From the NCBI GenBank assembly GCA_001972305.1, contig BDDD01001627.1, positions 129,908 to 193,907 on the forward strand: 64,000 nt of DNA. The letters run 5' to 3'. Origin of the DNA: Cephalotus follicularis (taxonomy: Eukaryota; Streptophyta; Magnoliopsida; Oxalidales; Cephalotaceae). The translations under genes and the position numbers were made by a program. This document shows, in pieces, positions 34,770 through 47,472 of the stretch (within the stretch, counting starts at the first letter, position 1; each line of letters begins with the position of its first letter). The notes below the pieces were generated by a model, which worked only from the letters and a program-made list of their open reading frames with translations, was not told the origin of the DNA and searched no databases.

Positions 34770-37700
34770 GCTGAAGGATAAATTGGAGGAAGATTTCCTT
34801 CAACTGGAGCAAGGCGAGTCCGAAATGGTAGCTCAGTATGAGGCAAACTTTGCAAGGATGTCTCGATATGTGACTCACTTGGTGTCAACCAAAGAAAGAG
34901 GAGTAACCCGGTTTTGTCAGGGTTTGAAGCCTGCTATCCGAAGACTAGTGATAGCGCAAGACCTGCAAACTTATGAAGCGGTTTTGAGGTGTGCACTAAG
35001 GATAGAAATTGATAATCAAAGGTATCAACAAATAAGAGATGAGCAAGGACAAGGGAAGAGGAAAGTAGGTGAATCTTCTAACAGTGAGCATAAGAAAGCA
35101 AAGTCTGACTCTAAGACTTGTCAACAATGTGGGAAAAGTCATCGTGGGAAATGCCTGTATGGGACGGGAGCTTGCTACAAGTGTGGAAAGCAAGGCACCA
35201 AGCCAGAGAGTGTCAACAAGGACAAGATCAAGCTCAAAATCAAAGGACAATCAAATGTTACAATTGTGGACAGGAAGGACACATGTCCAACCAATGCACC
35301 CGACCGAAGGTAGGAGGGCAAGGAGGAAGTAGAGCCCAGCAACAAAGAGCACCGGCCAGAACCTATGCTATGATAGCCGAGGAGATGGAGAACCCCAACG
35401 ATGTGGTGACAAGTACTTTTTCCGTATGCTCTAAACCTGCATATATATTATTTGATACAGGAGCAACGCATTCATTTATGTCTTTATCTTTTGCACAATG
35501 TTTAAGTACCCCATCACAGGAATTGGAGATAGGTTTAGCCATTGAAACGCCAAGTGGTAATAATTTGGTGGCTGATAAAGTACATAAGTCTTGTGACATA
35601 AGAATATGTGATAGGATGATGCTAGTAGAACTAGTACCTCTAGCAATCCTGAAGTTTGACGTCATACTAGGCATGGATTGGCTTTCGACGAATCATGCTA
35701 GTGTTGACTGTTTCAAAAAGGAAGTTAAGTTTGCTATACCGGACCAACCTGAGTTTATCTTTCGGAGTACTGGAGTTAGTAAACCCCTGAAGTTCATATC
35801 ATCGATGCAAGCTAAGCGATTATTAGAAAGGGGATGTGAAGGTTATCTAGCCTATGTAACCGATACCGATAAGGAAAAGATCAAGATAGAAGAGTTACAT
35901 GTTGTTAAGGAGTTTACAGATGTTTTTCTTGAAGAGTTACCGGGTATGCCACCGGATCGAGTAGTGGAGTTTACTATTGATGTGATACCCGGAACGACCC
36001 CTATTTCAAAAAGTCCGTACCGCATGGCGCCAGCAGAATTGAAAGAGTTGAAGGCTCAGTTACAAGAACTTTTGGATAAAGGATTTTTTCGGCCGAGTGT
36101 ATCACAATGGGGTACACCAGTACTGTTTGTAAAGAAGAATGACGGAACGATGAGACTCTGCATAGATTATCGGGAGTTGAATCAAGTCACCATCAAGAAT
36201 AAATACCCACTACCAAGGATGACGACTTGTTTGATCAACTCAAAGGTGCTCAATACTTCTCGAAGATTGATCTTAGATCGAGCTACCATCAAGTGAAGGT
36301 CAAGAAAGATGATATACCGAAAACTACTTTTCGGACAAGATATGGACATTTTGAGTTTTTAGTAATGTCATTTGGATTAACGAATGCTCCAACAGTATTT
36401 ATGGAATTGATGAACAGAATATTCAAAGAATTTTTGGATCAGTTCGTGATAGTCTTCATCGACGACATACTAGTATACTCAATGAGTCGAGAAGAACATG
36501 AGGAGCATTTAACCCGTGTGCTACTAACTTTGTGGAAGGAACAACTTTACGCCAAGTTCAACAAATGCCAGTTTTGGATGGAGGAGGTATCCTTCTTGGG
36601 ACATGTGATTACACAGGAATGTATCTCAGTAGACCATGCTAAAACAAAAGCGATAAGAGAATGGCAACGACCCACATCAGTAGCTGAAATACGGAGTTTT
36701 CTGGGATTGGCAGGCTACTATTGAAGGTTTGTCGAGAATTTCTCTCGTATTGCGAATTCCCTCACAAGGTTGACGCAGAAGAATGTTAAATTCGAGTGGT
36801 CCGAACAGTGCGAAAGAAGTTTATTGGAGTTGAAAGAGAGGTTGATGAATGCTCAATATTAGCCTTGCCAACGAAATCTGAAGAATTTGTGGTATATAGC
36901 GATGCATCTCGCAAAGGACTGGGTTGTGTACTGATGCAGCAAGGAAAAGTAATCGCTTATGCTTCTCGACAACTTAAAGCGCATGAACAGAACTATCCTA
37001 CCCATGATTTGGAATTGGCCGCAGTTATCTTCTAAAGATTTGGAGGCACTATCTATATGGAGTGAAGTGCGAGATTTTCACCGATCACAAAAGCCTCAAA
37101 TATATTTTCACACAAAAGGAGTTAAACATGAGGCAAAGGAGATGGTTAAAACTTATCAAGGACTACGACTGTACTATTCAGTACCATCCGGGGAAAGCAA
37201 ATGTAGTGGTAGACGCCTTGAGCAGAAAGAGTACGGGGAACTTGGCTATGATGATCACCTCACAAGAAGAATTGATAAAGGATTTTCAAAGGCTGAATTT
37301 GGAAGTGAGAAGACAAGGAGAAAGAGCTTTCCTATCTCAAGTAATAGCTCAACCTTCTCTAGTTGAGAGAATAAAACAATGTCAGTTTGAAGACTTGGAA
37401 CTTAAGGAGATAGCAGACCAAGTGCGGAATGGAAAAGTATCACGCTTTAGTCTGGGAGCTGACGGCGTACTAAAATTTGACTCCAGACTGTGCATTCCAT
37501 CTAATGCAGACTTGAAGAATGAAGTGTTAAAGGAAGCACATAGTTCGAATTTCTCAGTCCATCCTGGAAGTATGAAGATGTATAGGGATTTACAAGATCT
37601 CTATTGGTGGAATAATATGAAAAAAGAAATTGCGGACTTTGTGTCAAGATGTCTCATTTGTCAACAAGTGAAGGCTGAGCATCAGTTACCAAAGGGGACT

Positions 37701-38803
37701 TTGCAGTCGCTTCCCATACCCGAGTGGAAGTGGGAACACATCAGTATGGAATTTGTAACCGGACTTCCAAGGACAACTAAAGGAAATAACACAATATGGG
37801 TGATTGTGGACCGATTAATAAAATCTGCTCATTTTCTACCGATCAAGGACAATCATTCATTGAGTCAGTTGGCAAGGATTTATGAACAAGAGATTATCAG
37901 ATTACATGGCGTACCAGTATCTATAGTTTCAGATCGAGACCCCCGCTTCACGTCACACTTTTGGAAAGGTCTACAAAATGCTTTGGGTGCAAGACTGAAT
38001 TTTAGTGCTGCATATCACCCGCAAACTGATGGGCAATCTGAACGGACTATTCAGACGTTAGAAGACATGCTACGTGCTTGTGTTATAGATTTCTAAGGGA
38101 GTTGGGAACAACATGTTACTCTGATTGAGTTTGCCTACAATAACAGTTTCCAAGCTAGCATACCTATGGCACCTTTTGAAGCACTTTATGGACGAAGGTG
38201 TTGGACGACGATTTGTTGGGATGAAGTAGGAGAAAGAAAGATGTTAGGACCAGAGATGGTGCAAATAACCACTAAGAAAGTGAAGCCGATTCGTAAATGC
38301 TTTTTAACAGCCCAAAGTAGACAGAAAAGCTATGCAGATAAAAGACGGAGAGAACTACAGTTTGAAGTGGGCGATCATGTTTTTCTTAAAGTATCGTCGT
38401 GGAAAGGAGTTATGAGGTTTAGCAAGAAAGGAAAACTCAATCCTCGATACATTGGACCATTTGAGATTTTGGAAAGGATAGGAGAGGTTGCATATAGGCT
38501 TGCTTTGCCACCAAGTCTCTCTGACATTCACAATGTGTTTCATGTATCCTTACTCCGAAAGTATATAGCCAACCCCACCCATGTCCTAAGAGCGGAACCG
38601 ATACAAGTGCATGAAGATCTGTCATATAACGAGCAACCAGTGAAAATCTTGGATTATAAAGAACAAGTCCTACGGACTAAGACCTTCCCGTTAGTGAAGG
38701 TTTTATGGAGAAACCAACACCATGAGACAAGAGTACCCTCATCTTTTTTAGTCTAATGTATAACAAATTTTGAGGACAAAATTTTTGTAAGGAGGGAAGA
38801 ATG

Positions 38804-40940
38804 TAATGACCGGAAATTTGAATGATAAAGTTAAGAAATATGTCGTTATACTTGGTATCATGTTTACATCATGCGTTATGTTGGAAGTGTTGTTTATAGG
38901 TTGTAAAACGTCAACAGGCTAGCGTTAAGCATCGACGAAATGGTTTAAAGCGCCGACGGTGTACGGTAAAGTGGCAGCGCTTAAGAGTGGTTTAAGGAAA
39001 CATCGTATGCATGCATCGAAGTGTCGATAGACCAAGACAATTTCACCTAAGCGCCGACGGTTCCACAAAAGCGTCAACGGTTAAGTTATAAGCGACGATG
39101 CTTTGGGCCCTTCTAGCGTCGGTTAAAAACAGTGGGTTTTCAACTTGGACAAACTCCCCTAACCGATGATGCTTAGGAGAAAGCGGCAGCGCTAGGAGGT
39201 AACCAATGACGCTTGAAATGTGAGCTTTGACGCTTTGAAGTCAAGTATGCCATGTTGACTTGGACGAGACCCGAAAGCGGCGATGCTTCAAAGTGAAGCA
39301 TCAGCGCTTTAGTCGAGGAGGAAATTGATGAACTCAAAACAAGCTCGTAAGCGGCGGCGCTTGGAAGTGAAGCGCCGACGCTTTCGACTACAGACTAGTT
39401 GCCAATCTGACTTTTTTTTGTCTTTTATTGAGTAAATTAACATGAATTTTGGACAAGTGTCAAGCCAGGGAGAGAGGAGATCAGATATTTTATGTTGGTA
39501 TGCCAAGTGTCACAAATTGAGTGGTTGATTTAAGGCACATGGGCAACTATGAGAGATGACTCATAGGAGAGAGAGGAAGACTTGCTCCCCAAGTAACTCA
39601 GCTATATATGCCCAAGTGTGGGCTGAGTTCAGTCATTTTTGGTTGAGAAATGAGTGCTTGCTGCTGAGAGTAAAGAGGAGAATTCAGCTAGAGAAGAAAG
39701 AAAGGATTCTAAAGCAAAGTAAGGAAATTCAACACCCATTTTTATCAAAGTTCTCCTGTTTTACTTCCAGTTTTATAACAGATTGTTTTATTCATATCTT
39801 TCTCAATTCTTGATTAAATTTCGAATGGTTTAATGTTTTAGAAACCTTAAGATGTCTTCTTTAACTGTTATGTTTTGTGTTTCTTGAAATTACATCGAAT
39901 TCTTGATGAAAATGTCTATTTCATTTTACCGCTCCTGTGTTGCTGGTATATGAAACTAATGATTTTGAAAATTCATAACAGTTTCGTTTCTTAGCCAAAT
40001 CTTATGAACTCTAGTTTTCTACAATCGTTGAGATGTCTACTTTAAATTCTTTGTTTTAGGTTTTCTTTGAAAGTGATAAATTCTATATGAAATACCAGTT
40101 TTAGAAATGTTATGCAAAGCTATTTTATGAATGCGTTTGAGTTAATTACTCAAATGAAGAGAAATGTTTATGAATTGTGAAAGAAATGTTATACAATGAT
40201 GTTTATGAATGCTTTGAGCTGATCACTTAAAGTATTATAAAATATTTTATGAAATGATGAAATGAACCACCATTGGATTGCGATCCAAGGGGAATGAATC
40301 CGAGATGGATTAATGATAATGGATCGAGATGCTCACGGACATGCATGTGATGTAAGGATAGTAATCGGGGAGTGCAAAATGCCCCGGTGAAGAGGAGTGA
40401 AAGGGTTCATATGGTTTTATGACTTCTATGTTTTATGAAATGTTCTAGTTATATGCTATGACTAGAAAAAGGTTATGATGAAATGTGTTTACTATGAAAA
40501 TACCGTACTGGGATATTTATAGCTCATTCCTTTCAATGTTTGTTTCAAATAAAATGTTTTCAGGAAAGGATTGAATGAAGCATGCGAGCTTTAGAGGGAG
40601 CTCTTAAGAAGGAATTTTGAAAAGGAAATGTAATACGCAATAGTGTTTGCATAATTTGCTTTGACATGTAATAAGAAAAATGTTTTTCCGTTGTATTATA
40701 TGATAAAGGATGATCCTGTGTAAATGTATAAGAATGTTATGGTTGATGACATCTTTAGATAAGATGCGAATGTTTAAAGTTTGAATTCAAGGTATGTGTT
40801 AGGTTAAAACATATGAGCTTTATGATGTATGTTAACTTTAGACAAGAGTGCTAAAGAATGTAACGGTTCACCCCACGTAACGTACCGACTCCTCGAGGTT
40901 CACTTTGAGATTTTAGTGGACTCAGATCGGGGGCATTACA
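38804..40940 (+). repeat. 3' LTR of the 5'-incomplete Tekay element
   Basis: The purine tract ggagggaagaa precedes TGTAATGACCGG. The block ends GGGGGCATTACA, about 2.1 kb later, where a minus-strand copia gag begins at once. It contains a GCG-type array in its first 600 bp. Confidence 0.85.
38908..39390. repeat. Array of AAGCGNCGNCGCTT-like words in the Tekay LTR
   Basis: About eighteen units such as taaagcgccgacggt, aaaagcgtcaacggtta, taagcgacgatgcttt and gtgaagcgccgacgcttt lie within 480 bp. This is the same motif type as in the copia-type solo LTR at 3905-4345. Confidence 0.85.
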
Positions 40941-41535
40941 GATATAGCCAAACTTGGATCTACCTACAAGGGCTATCGTTACAGCATGAGCCCATGGTAG
41001 ATAATTCTGACCATTAAGAGTGATGGAAGTAAGTCTATGGGTCTCAGATCTATTTCCTGCTAATTTATTTTCTTTTGAATCACCCATGATGATAGGACAA
41101 AAAAGAAGAAGGAACACAGTAGAAAGAAGAAGGAACACAGTAGGAAGAAGATGATGCCAAGAATCAGGTAAATGATTGCTCTGATACCATGTTTGATCTC
41201 TACCAATCTCTCTCACTCTAACTCACCGGTGTTCAAACACAAACTCACACAAGGCACGAAATAATATAACGTGGTTCGATCTTCCGATATTTGAAGCCTA
41301 CTCCACGGATGAAACCCTCATTGTAACTTAGCTATTTAAGGGTGGTTCTTCTTCCTTAAATAATGGATTGTACAGATAATAAGATAAGCATGAATATTGG
41401 GTACAATCTGTAGGGTGATAATTTCTGTAATTGCAAGGCAGCACAAAATTTCCTACAATATTGGTGGGATTTAGTTTGGTGAGATTTGGTACACTGATTT
41501 TGCCAGCACTATTTTTCCCACTAATTTCGCCAACA
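40941..41535 (-). mobile_element. Ty1-copia fragment: 5' LTR, PBS and start of gag
   Basis: On the minus strand an LTR of about 346 bp (41535 to 41190, TGTTGGCG...AAACA) is followed by TGGTATCAGAGCAA and a gag start (MGDSKENK, then ITLNGQNYLPWAHAV). Gag stops where the Tekay LTR ends at 40940, so the Tekay element appears to have landed in this gag. It is a different copia lineage from the SIRE element. The rest of the element is absent. Confidence 0.8.
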
Positions 41536-41664
41536 ATATATATGTAATGAAGAATGTTCCAAGGAAAAATATTTGAATTTGTCTGAAGACATACAAAAAA
41601 CCTTATAATACTCATTTATACATGAAGTTGGGGAAGTTTAAATTCTATTATCGAATATGGATTG

Positions 41665-44600
41665 TGTGACACCCCGTGTCACTTTTACATGGTGAATGTG
41701 CTTAAGATGTAACCATATAAATGTTGTTATTACCATTTTCATTTATACTATTATTGAGAGAGGGAGGGAGAGAGTTGAGACAGAGAGATAGCGTGAGAGA
41801 GAGGGAGAGACGCCGGAGAAGACGTCGGGCGAGACGTTAGGAGCCAGGGAAGACGGCGACGACGTCACCTCTCCTGCCAGGTACCCTTCTCCCTCCTCTT
41901 TCTCTTTTCCTCTCCTTCCCTCTGTTTCTCCTGACTGCCTCTGTCGTCTTGACCATGCGTTTCGAGCGCCGGCAATCACACACGGTGGAGCCAGTCGACA
42001 TCCTGGAGGTCCGTTCTTCCTCGCTTGGCCGTAGCTCAGGCGTTTTCTGGCGATTTGATGACGTTTGGACAGCTGAGTTAACCCAGCAAGTTTGGCACAG
42101 GTTGAGCGGTGGAGTTGCTGTTGGGGGCGAGTCACGGCGAGCCACGAACACTGACGCGTATATCGGAGCCATTAGAAGTTGGTGATGACATGGCCTGTGT
42201 TCCGACGAGGCATAATTTCTCCAGGGCAGTTTATATGTCCATTTGGTGAGTTATCCTAAATTCTTATTAATTTCTACCATGTTATATTTCAAATAAAATC
42301 TTCTGGTTGTATTTGACAGATTGTGAGATTCTAGCATAAATATTGAATTGTTTGAAAGACATGGTTATGTGTAGCTACAGAATTGAAGGTGTTTAAGGAT
42401 GTTAGAGTCTGTAATGTAATAGTGAATTTGAATGATAATATGTAATGGTGAAAGCATTGAAATGGTAGTAATTAGTGAAAAAAATGAGAGTGGCACGGGT
42501 GTTAAAAGTTGGAATCCTCCTAAGAAATAGAGAGGTTTGTTGAGGTATAGTAACAATTGAGAAATAGGAAAATATTGTTAGACTTAAGAGTGTAAGGCAT
42601 ATGGATTAATACAACCATTTTCTTGCATAATGCATTTCGGCAAGAATAAGTGACATAGATGGTACATGTGGTTTAACAAGTTACTGATATGGTGGATTAT
42701 AAGTTATAAAGTTAAATAATCAAGTAAAAGTGGCGTGTGGAGGCGTATGACATTTCACACATGTATTGTATGCTTCCTATATGATTAGGCATAGAAAGTG
42801 GTATTAATGAGACATTAATTCAATGGCTTTGTAGACGGAGATTCTATATCTAATCCAGAGCTTGAGGGGCTAGTCTGGGACAAACAATTCCAGTAATTCG
42901 GTGATAGATATGCTGTAAAAATGTGAGTTGATCAGTTGTTTTAGGGGTTGTTTTGGTGTCGTTGAAACTTTATCAGGTTGACCGGAAATTGGCCAAAGCT
43001 CCGGTGACTCACAGTGTTAACTGTGTATGTGTAGAAAGTAACGGATATGTGTTGTTAATGTAGTGTGACGATTGATAGAGTTTCGAAACGATGACGAGAA
43101 GCTGATAGTCAATTCAAAGCTTAACGGGGTTAGTTCGTGGTAGTATCGGCTCTGATATTGTGAGTAGAACATCTCATTCCTTATCTTTTCTTATTTGTTC
43201 TTGAATTTTTGATGATGGATGTTTATTCTTATTGTTGTTATTCATATGACTTGTTGATATCCTATATTGTCGATTCTGACTTGTTGATATCCTATATTGC
43301 CGATTCCCAAGCTTGTTAATAGCCTTTGTTATTCGATTTCATCATATGATATGACTTGTTTCCTGATATTTCCATCGTTGATTATACTTAGATTTTACTT
43401 CTTCAATGTTATATATATATTTGTTGGTAGACCTTATTATTGACTTGTCATAAGACGATTTCATCGTTGGTTATTTGGGAATCCTTTGAGTATTCTCGTT
43501 TGAACTTCTACTTTGGTATGAGACCTTGTGATCGTATATTCATTTCACCTCTTGATGTTGTATCCGTATTGGCTCCTGCGGACATATATTATTTCCGTTG
43601 TTGTTGTTATATCTGTTGACTTCTACGAAGATCTATTTCGTTCTATTGCTATTGCTATATTCATTCTAGCTTCGTATTGTCATGTTTGAATTGTGTTGTT
43701 AGCTATGTACTCTTTTGTGGTTCTTTTATGAGATGGCTATTGAGGGCCGGATTTGTTGAGTTTGATTGGTTTCCGCATTCTTATACTTGAGCTTTGTTGT
43801 TGATGCCGTTGAGCAATTCTTTATTTGAGAGTCCTGTTGTTTTCATATGTGCCTGGTTTCTTGTGATACGTGATCTTGGTTGGGATTTGTATCCCGGTTG
43901 TCTTCTGTTAACGTATTCATCATTGTGATATGATTCTGAGCGGGTATATGCTCGATGTTCTGGGTGACTTGGCCACCTTCTCATACTTGTGACATTTTGA
44001 CTTGTTATATGGTTATACTATGTTATACTCTGATGCTGGGTACCGGGTTTTCTGATATGTATTACTGGTCCAAGGAGTGGTATATGTTCGATGCTCAACT
44101 CTACTCAGCAGGCTCATTGGTCTATGATGGGGTGTTATATGGAAACTACCCCCGGGTTCCATACCTGGATCTGCGACATACTATTGTCTATGATGGTATG
44201 CTGAGTGTGAGTGCAGCAGAGCTGCTCCATTACCCTCCTATTGGATTGTGTTTGGTTGTTGATATATATTGTACGCGGTCCCTCAGATGAGGTTGAGTGT
44301 GCGTGCGGGTTTTCTCGGTGAGGGCTAGGGTCCGTGCGGTATATGCCGGCCCCTCATGCGAGGTATGGATGTTATGCTTACCATAGGCACTCTGCACCGG
44401 TGTATGATGGATGATGATCACATCCTATAGCCTATTGGCCTATATTATTGCTGCAGCGGTTATGTTATGACGCCATGTGATTTGGCGGGGATATGATATG
44501 ACGCCATGTGATTTGGCGTGGATATGAGACAATGACAGGATTGGTACCGGCATCCCCTTATATTTTGTTGTTTATGATTCTTTGGGCACATATTATATTC

Positions 44601-46019
44601 TTGATGTTTGATATTTGATTTATGATCGTATCTTTGAGTTTTGATATTCAGATACTTGGATTTATTGTGACTCTCATGTATTTGATTTCTGCCTTGATTT
44701 TGATATTCGTTCAGTGGACTTCCTTGATGAGTCCTTGGTTAATTCATTGTGAGTCGATCGTATTGTATAGTATTGACTTGATCATTGAGGTTGTTTCATG
44801 GGTTCTTACGTTATTGCATTTGAGTTTGAGCGTTCTTTTATGAAGCTCTTTCCTTGAGCATTGATTTTGCATCCATAAAGTACTTTCTTCTACCTTGTCG
44901 TCTTGTTCATATTAGAACTCCTCTTTATTTCCGTTGTTGAGATTTGAGCTTCGTTTTTAGGGATTTACATTATTTCATTTTTGTTGCTTATTCACTTGAT
45001 TATATTGTGTCAGTTTCATTATGGCGCTTTGTTAATGTCTATGTTCATATTGTGGAGCCATTTGTTGAGTATCGAGATTTCCTTCTCGGATTTCGCTTAT
45101 ACTTGCTTATCTTGATTTCTTTTTATGAGTTAACTTTTGTGAAATGTCGATATCCCTTTGTGATCTTGATATCCCTTTGGGATCTCGATGTCCTTTATGG
45201 ATCGTGATTTGTTATGGATCTTGATATCTTTAGTGGATCTTGATTATCCTTTGGATCTTGATTTCCTTTGTGATTTGTGACTTTATTTCTTGCCTTAAAT
45301 TTACATTGCATTCTACTTTGAGTTGTATTATTTCTCCTTTTATTCAATATATAGTTATGTGAGATGTATTTTTTTGTTTCTACTCACTTAGTCATTTGGA
45401 CTAACCCCTTCCTTTTTCTTTCCCCTCCCAGATAAAGGCAAGATGGTAAGCAATTGCTGAGTTTATTTTTCAGTAGATGATGGACCACGAGGGCACGACA
45501 TGCTACCAGGATTTCAACACATGCATAATATCACCACATCAACATTTAAATTTCGCATTTACTTATGTTTTTTTTATATAAACGGTTTTCTTTTATGGTT
45601 TTGCTTTTAAAGGGCCGAGCCCTATATATATAGCTTTTCATGCTTGATATTATGGTTGAGCCAGAGCCCAACCCATGTTTATTGTTTTAAATTGTGGTTT
45701 GCTGAGGGCTGAGCCCACTTTATAAACTGTTGATTCCTCCTTCGGGAGTGTGTTTTTATAAACTTGTTTTTCTTTATAGGGGGCATAGTCTGATAAACGG
45801 ATACTACATGCCCGATTTTCGTAAAAATTTAAGAGCTAGAAATTTTTTTAAAGTTTTGGAAACTTTAGCTTTATGATTTTCAAATTTGATTACATAGCTT
45901 TAAACGGCTTTCGAAATGGTTTTAAGCTATCACGTGGAGTTTCCGAAAGGAGGCTTGTCACGTGATAGTCACATCTGTTCTCGGTAGGTTATCGGTTGTT
46001 GTCGGGAACGGGTATGACA
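41665..46019 (+). repeat. 4.4-kb solo LTR, gypsy type (probably Tekay/Del-like)
   Basis: It begins TGTGACACCCCGTGTCAC and ends GGGTATGACA. Flanks gattg (41660-41664) and aattg (46020-46024) agree at four of five bases. A related copy in the opposite orientation lies at 58510-62323 and confirms both ends. The first 550 bp are GC-rich, with a GA-rich leader-like stretch (41755-41815). Around 45150-45280 there is a tandem run of gatcttgatatccctttgt-like units. No PBS, polypurine tract or pol adjoins. It is unusually long for a solo LTR. Confidence 0.75.
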
Positions 46020-47157
46020 AATTGCTCATAATAATACATGTACATATAAATCATGATCGCATATTGTTTTCTAATGATTATTAAAACCAAACTGAATCGG
46101 TCGGTCAGACCAAAAAACCGGTGAAACGACCGGTCCAATGATTTGGTAGATAACGAGGTGTCAAGTCAACGAATAAATGTTAAACTTTTATAATTTGCAT
46201 GGTCCTTAAATTTTTTTGGTTGGGATAAAATAACAGTTAGTGTGGGTTTGTGAAGACTCAGTCTCAACTCAACAAATAAATAACTATTGCTCAATTGTTT
46301 ACCAACCCAATAATTGATTTCTTCCTTTTCTTTTTTAAATAAAAATGAAAACAACTCTAATTGATACCCAAATGTTTTTTGGTTTACGATGTTACGATTT
46401 TATTTTTTTAACAAAGCAAATTGCGTTTTTTTCTTTCTAAAAACAAATAGAGAAACCATATACTACTTAGAGGGGTGCTAAATTGTAGTTAATGTGAGAG
46501 TGATAAAGTGAAAAAGACGATTCTTATGCATAAGAAAACAAAATAATAGAGATTCTCACGGTTAAGTAGTCACGTATGAAATAATTATTGTTAGTTAGCA
46601 CTCACTTTTGGTACTAAACACTCATTTAGTTGGTCAAAAGTTATTGGTGAAATATATATAATACTATGATATTCTATTGTTTTTTTGAACAATTTTAATG
46701 GCAGTAAGATTGTTATTGGTTTTTTTTTTATCAAAAAATGTTATTGTAACACCCCTGCAATCACCGTGGCAGCGTTATTTAGAAGTCTTACGATTGAACA
46801 TTATTATATCTTTTGTTTGTCCCACGTTAAAAAGGGAAGAGAATTTTATAAACTATATATATATATAAGAAGAGTTAAGTAATTAATCGACATATTCTAT
46901 GGGCCAGAATGTAATGCGTACTGACAAAAACAAAACTGATATTAGAGTTTGACCCCTTTAGTAGGTGTGAGTTCCAATATGCACCCTATATGGTGGAATC
47001 ACAAGAGATAGAGTTTTGTCTGACTCAACTAATCGTAAATAGTTACTCCCTCGATTAACACTTCTATGATATATATACAGTTCAGTTCACTTTAACATTC
47101 ATGATGTATATATCAATTATTACAATTTAACTAATTGTAAATAGTCGTTCCCCGAGA
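46020..47157. other. AT-rich spacer next to the SHMT relic
   Basis: No coding domain. A duplicated word pair (ctaatcgtaaatagt near 47028, ctaattgtaaatagt near 47128) is visible. The block at 46750-46860 (gtaacaccc... to ...cccacgtt) looks like LTR debris. Confidence 0.45.
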
Positions 47158-47472
47158 CTCAAAATGAGTGTTGGAAATTGCTTGGTATACTCCTCAATCT
47201 CATTGGCACCTGAACTCATAGTTGCTACAAAATCCTTCAGCTTTGTTCCCGATCTCATAATAATGGGAGAAATGGTAAGAGCATATGATTACGGCCAAAA
47301 TCTAGGACTTGTGGCTACGCATTACAATAAGGAGCTGAGAGATGATGACAGAATGAAGGACCTTTAGTATCAACCTTGACCTTCAATGCCAATTTCACAG
47401 TTGCTTCAAAGAATTCAGCAACTCTTGCTCCTCTCGATGTTAGAGTTGGGGTTCCTAAAGGAGTATTTAACA

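Larger units (their letters stand above)
34770..40940 (+). mobile_element. Ty3-gypsy Tekay/Del element, lacking its 5' part
   Basis: It starts inside gag (KLEEDFLQLEQGES). Zinc knuckles follow ([14 protein letters not shown], near 35260), then protease near 35450 ([10 protein letters not shown]), reverse transcriptase near 35930-36730, RNase H near 36840-37230, integrase near 37480-38600 ([20 protein letters not shown]), a chromodomain remnant near 38630-38755, a purine tract and a 3' LTR. There is no 5' LTR or PBS; the left edge abuts the Tat element directly. It is broken at several points. It is a different subfamily from the element at 19841. Confidence 0.88.

Noticed and set aside
41837-42185. 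Arg-rich frames of 111-130 residues, both strands
   Set aside because: GC-rich start of the solo LTR; overlapping frames, no domain.
44622-45207. Hydrophobic frames (73 and 87 residues)
   Set aside because: T-rich tandem-repeat part of the solo LTR; not convincing as coding.
47164-47367. 67-residue plus-strand frame beginning MSVGNCLVY
   Set aside because: Shadow of the minus-strand SHMT relic.
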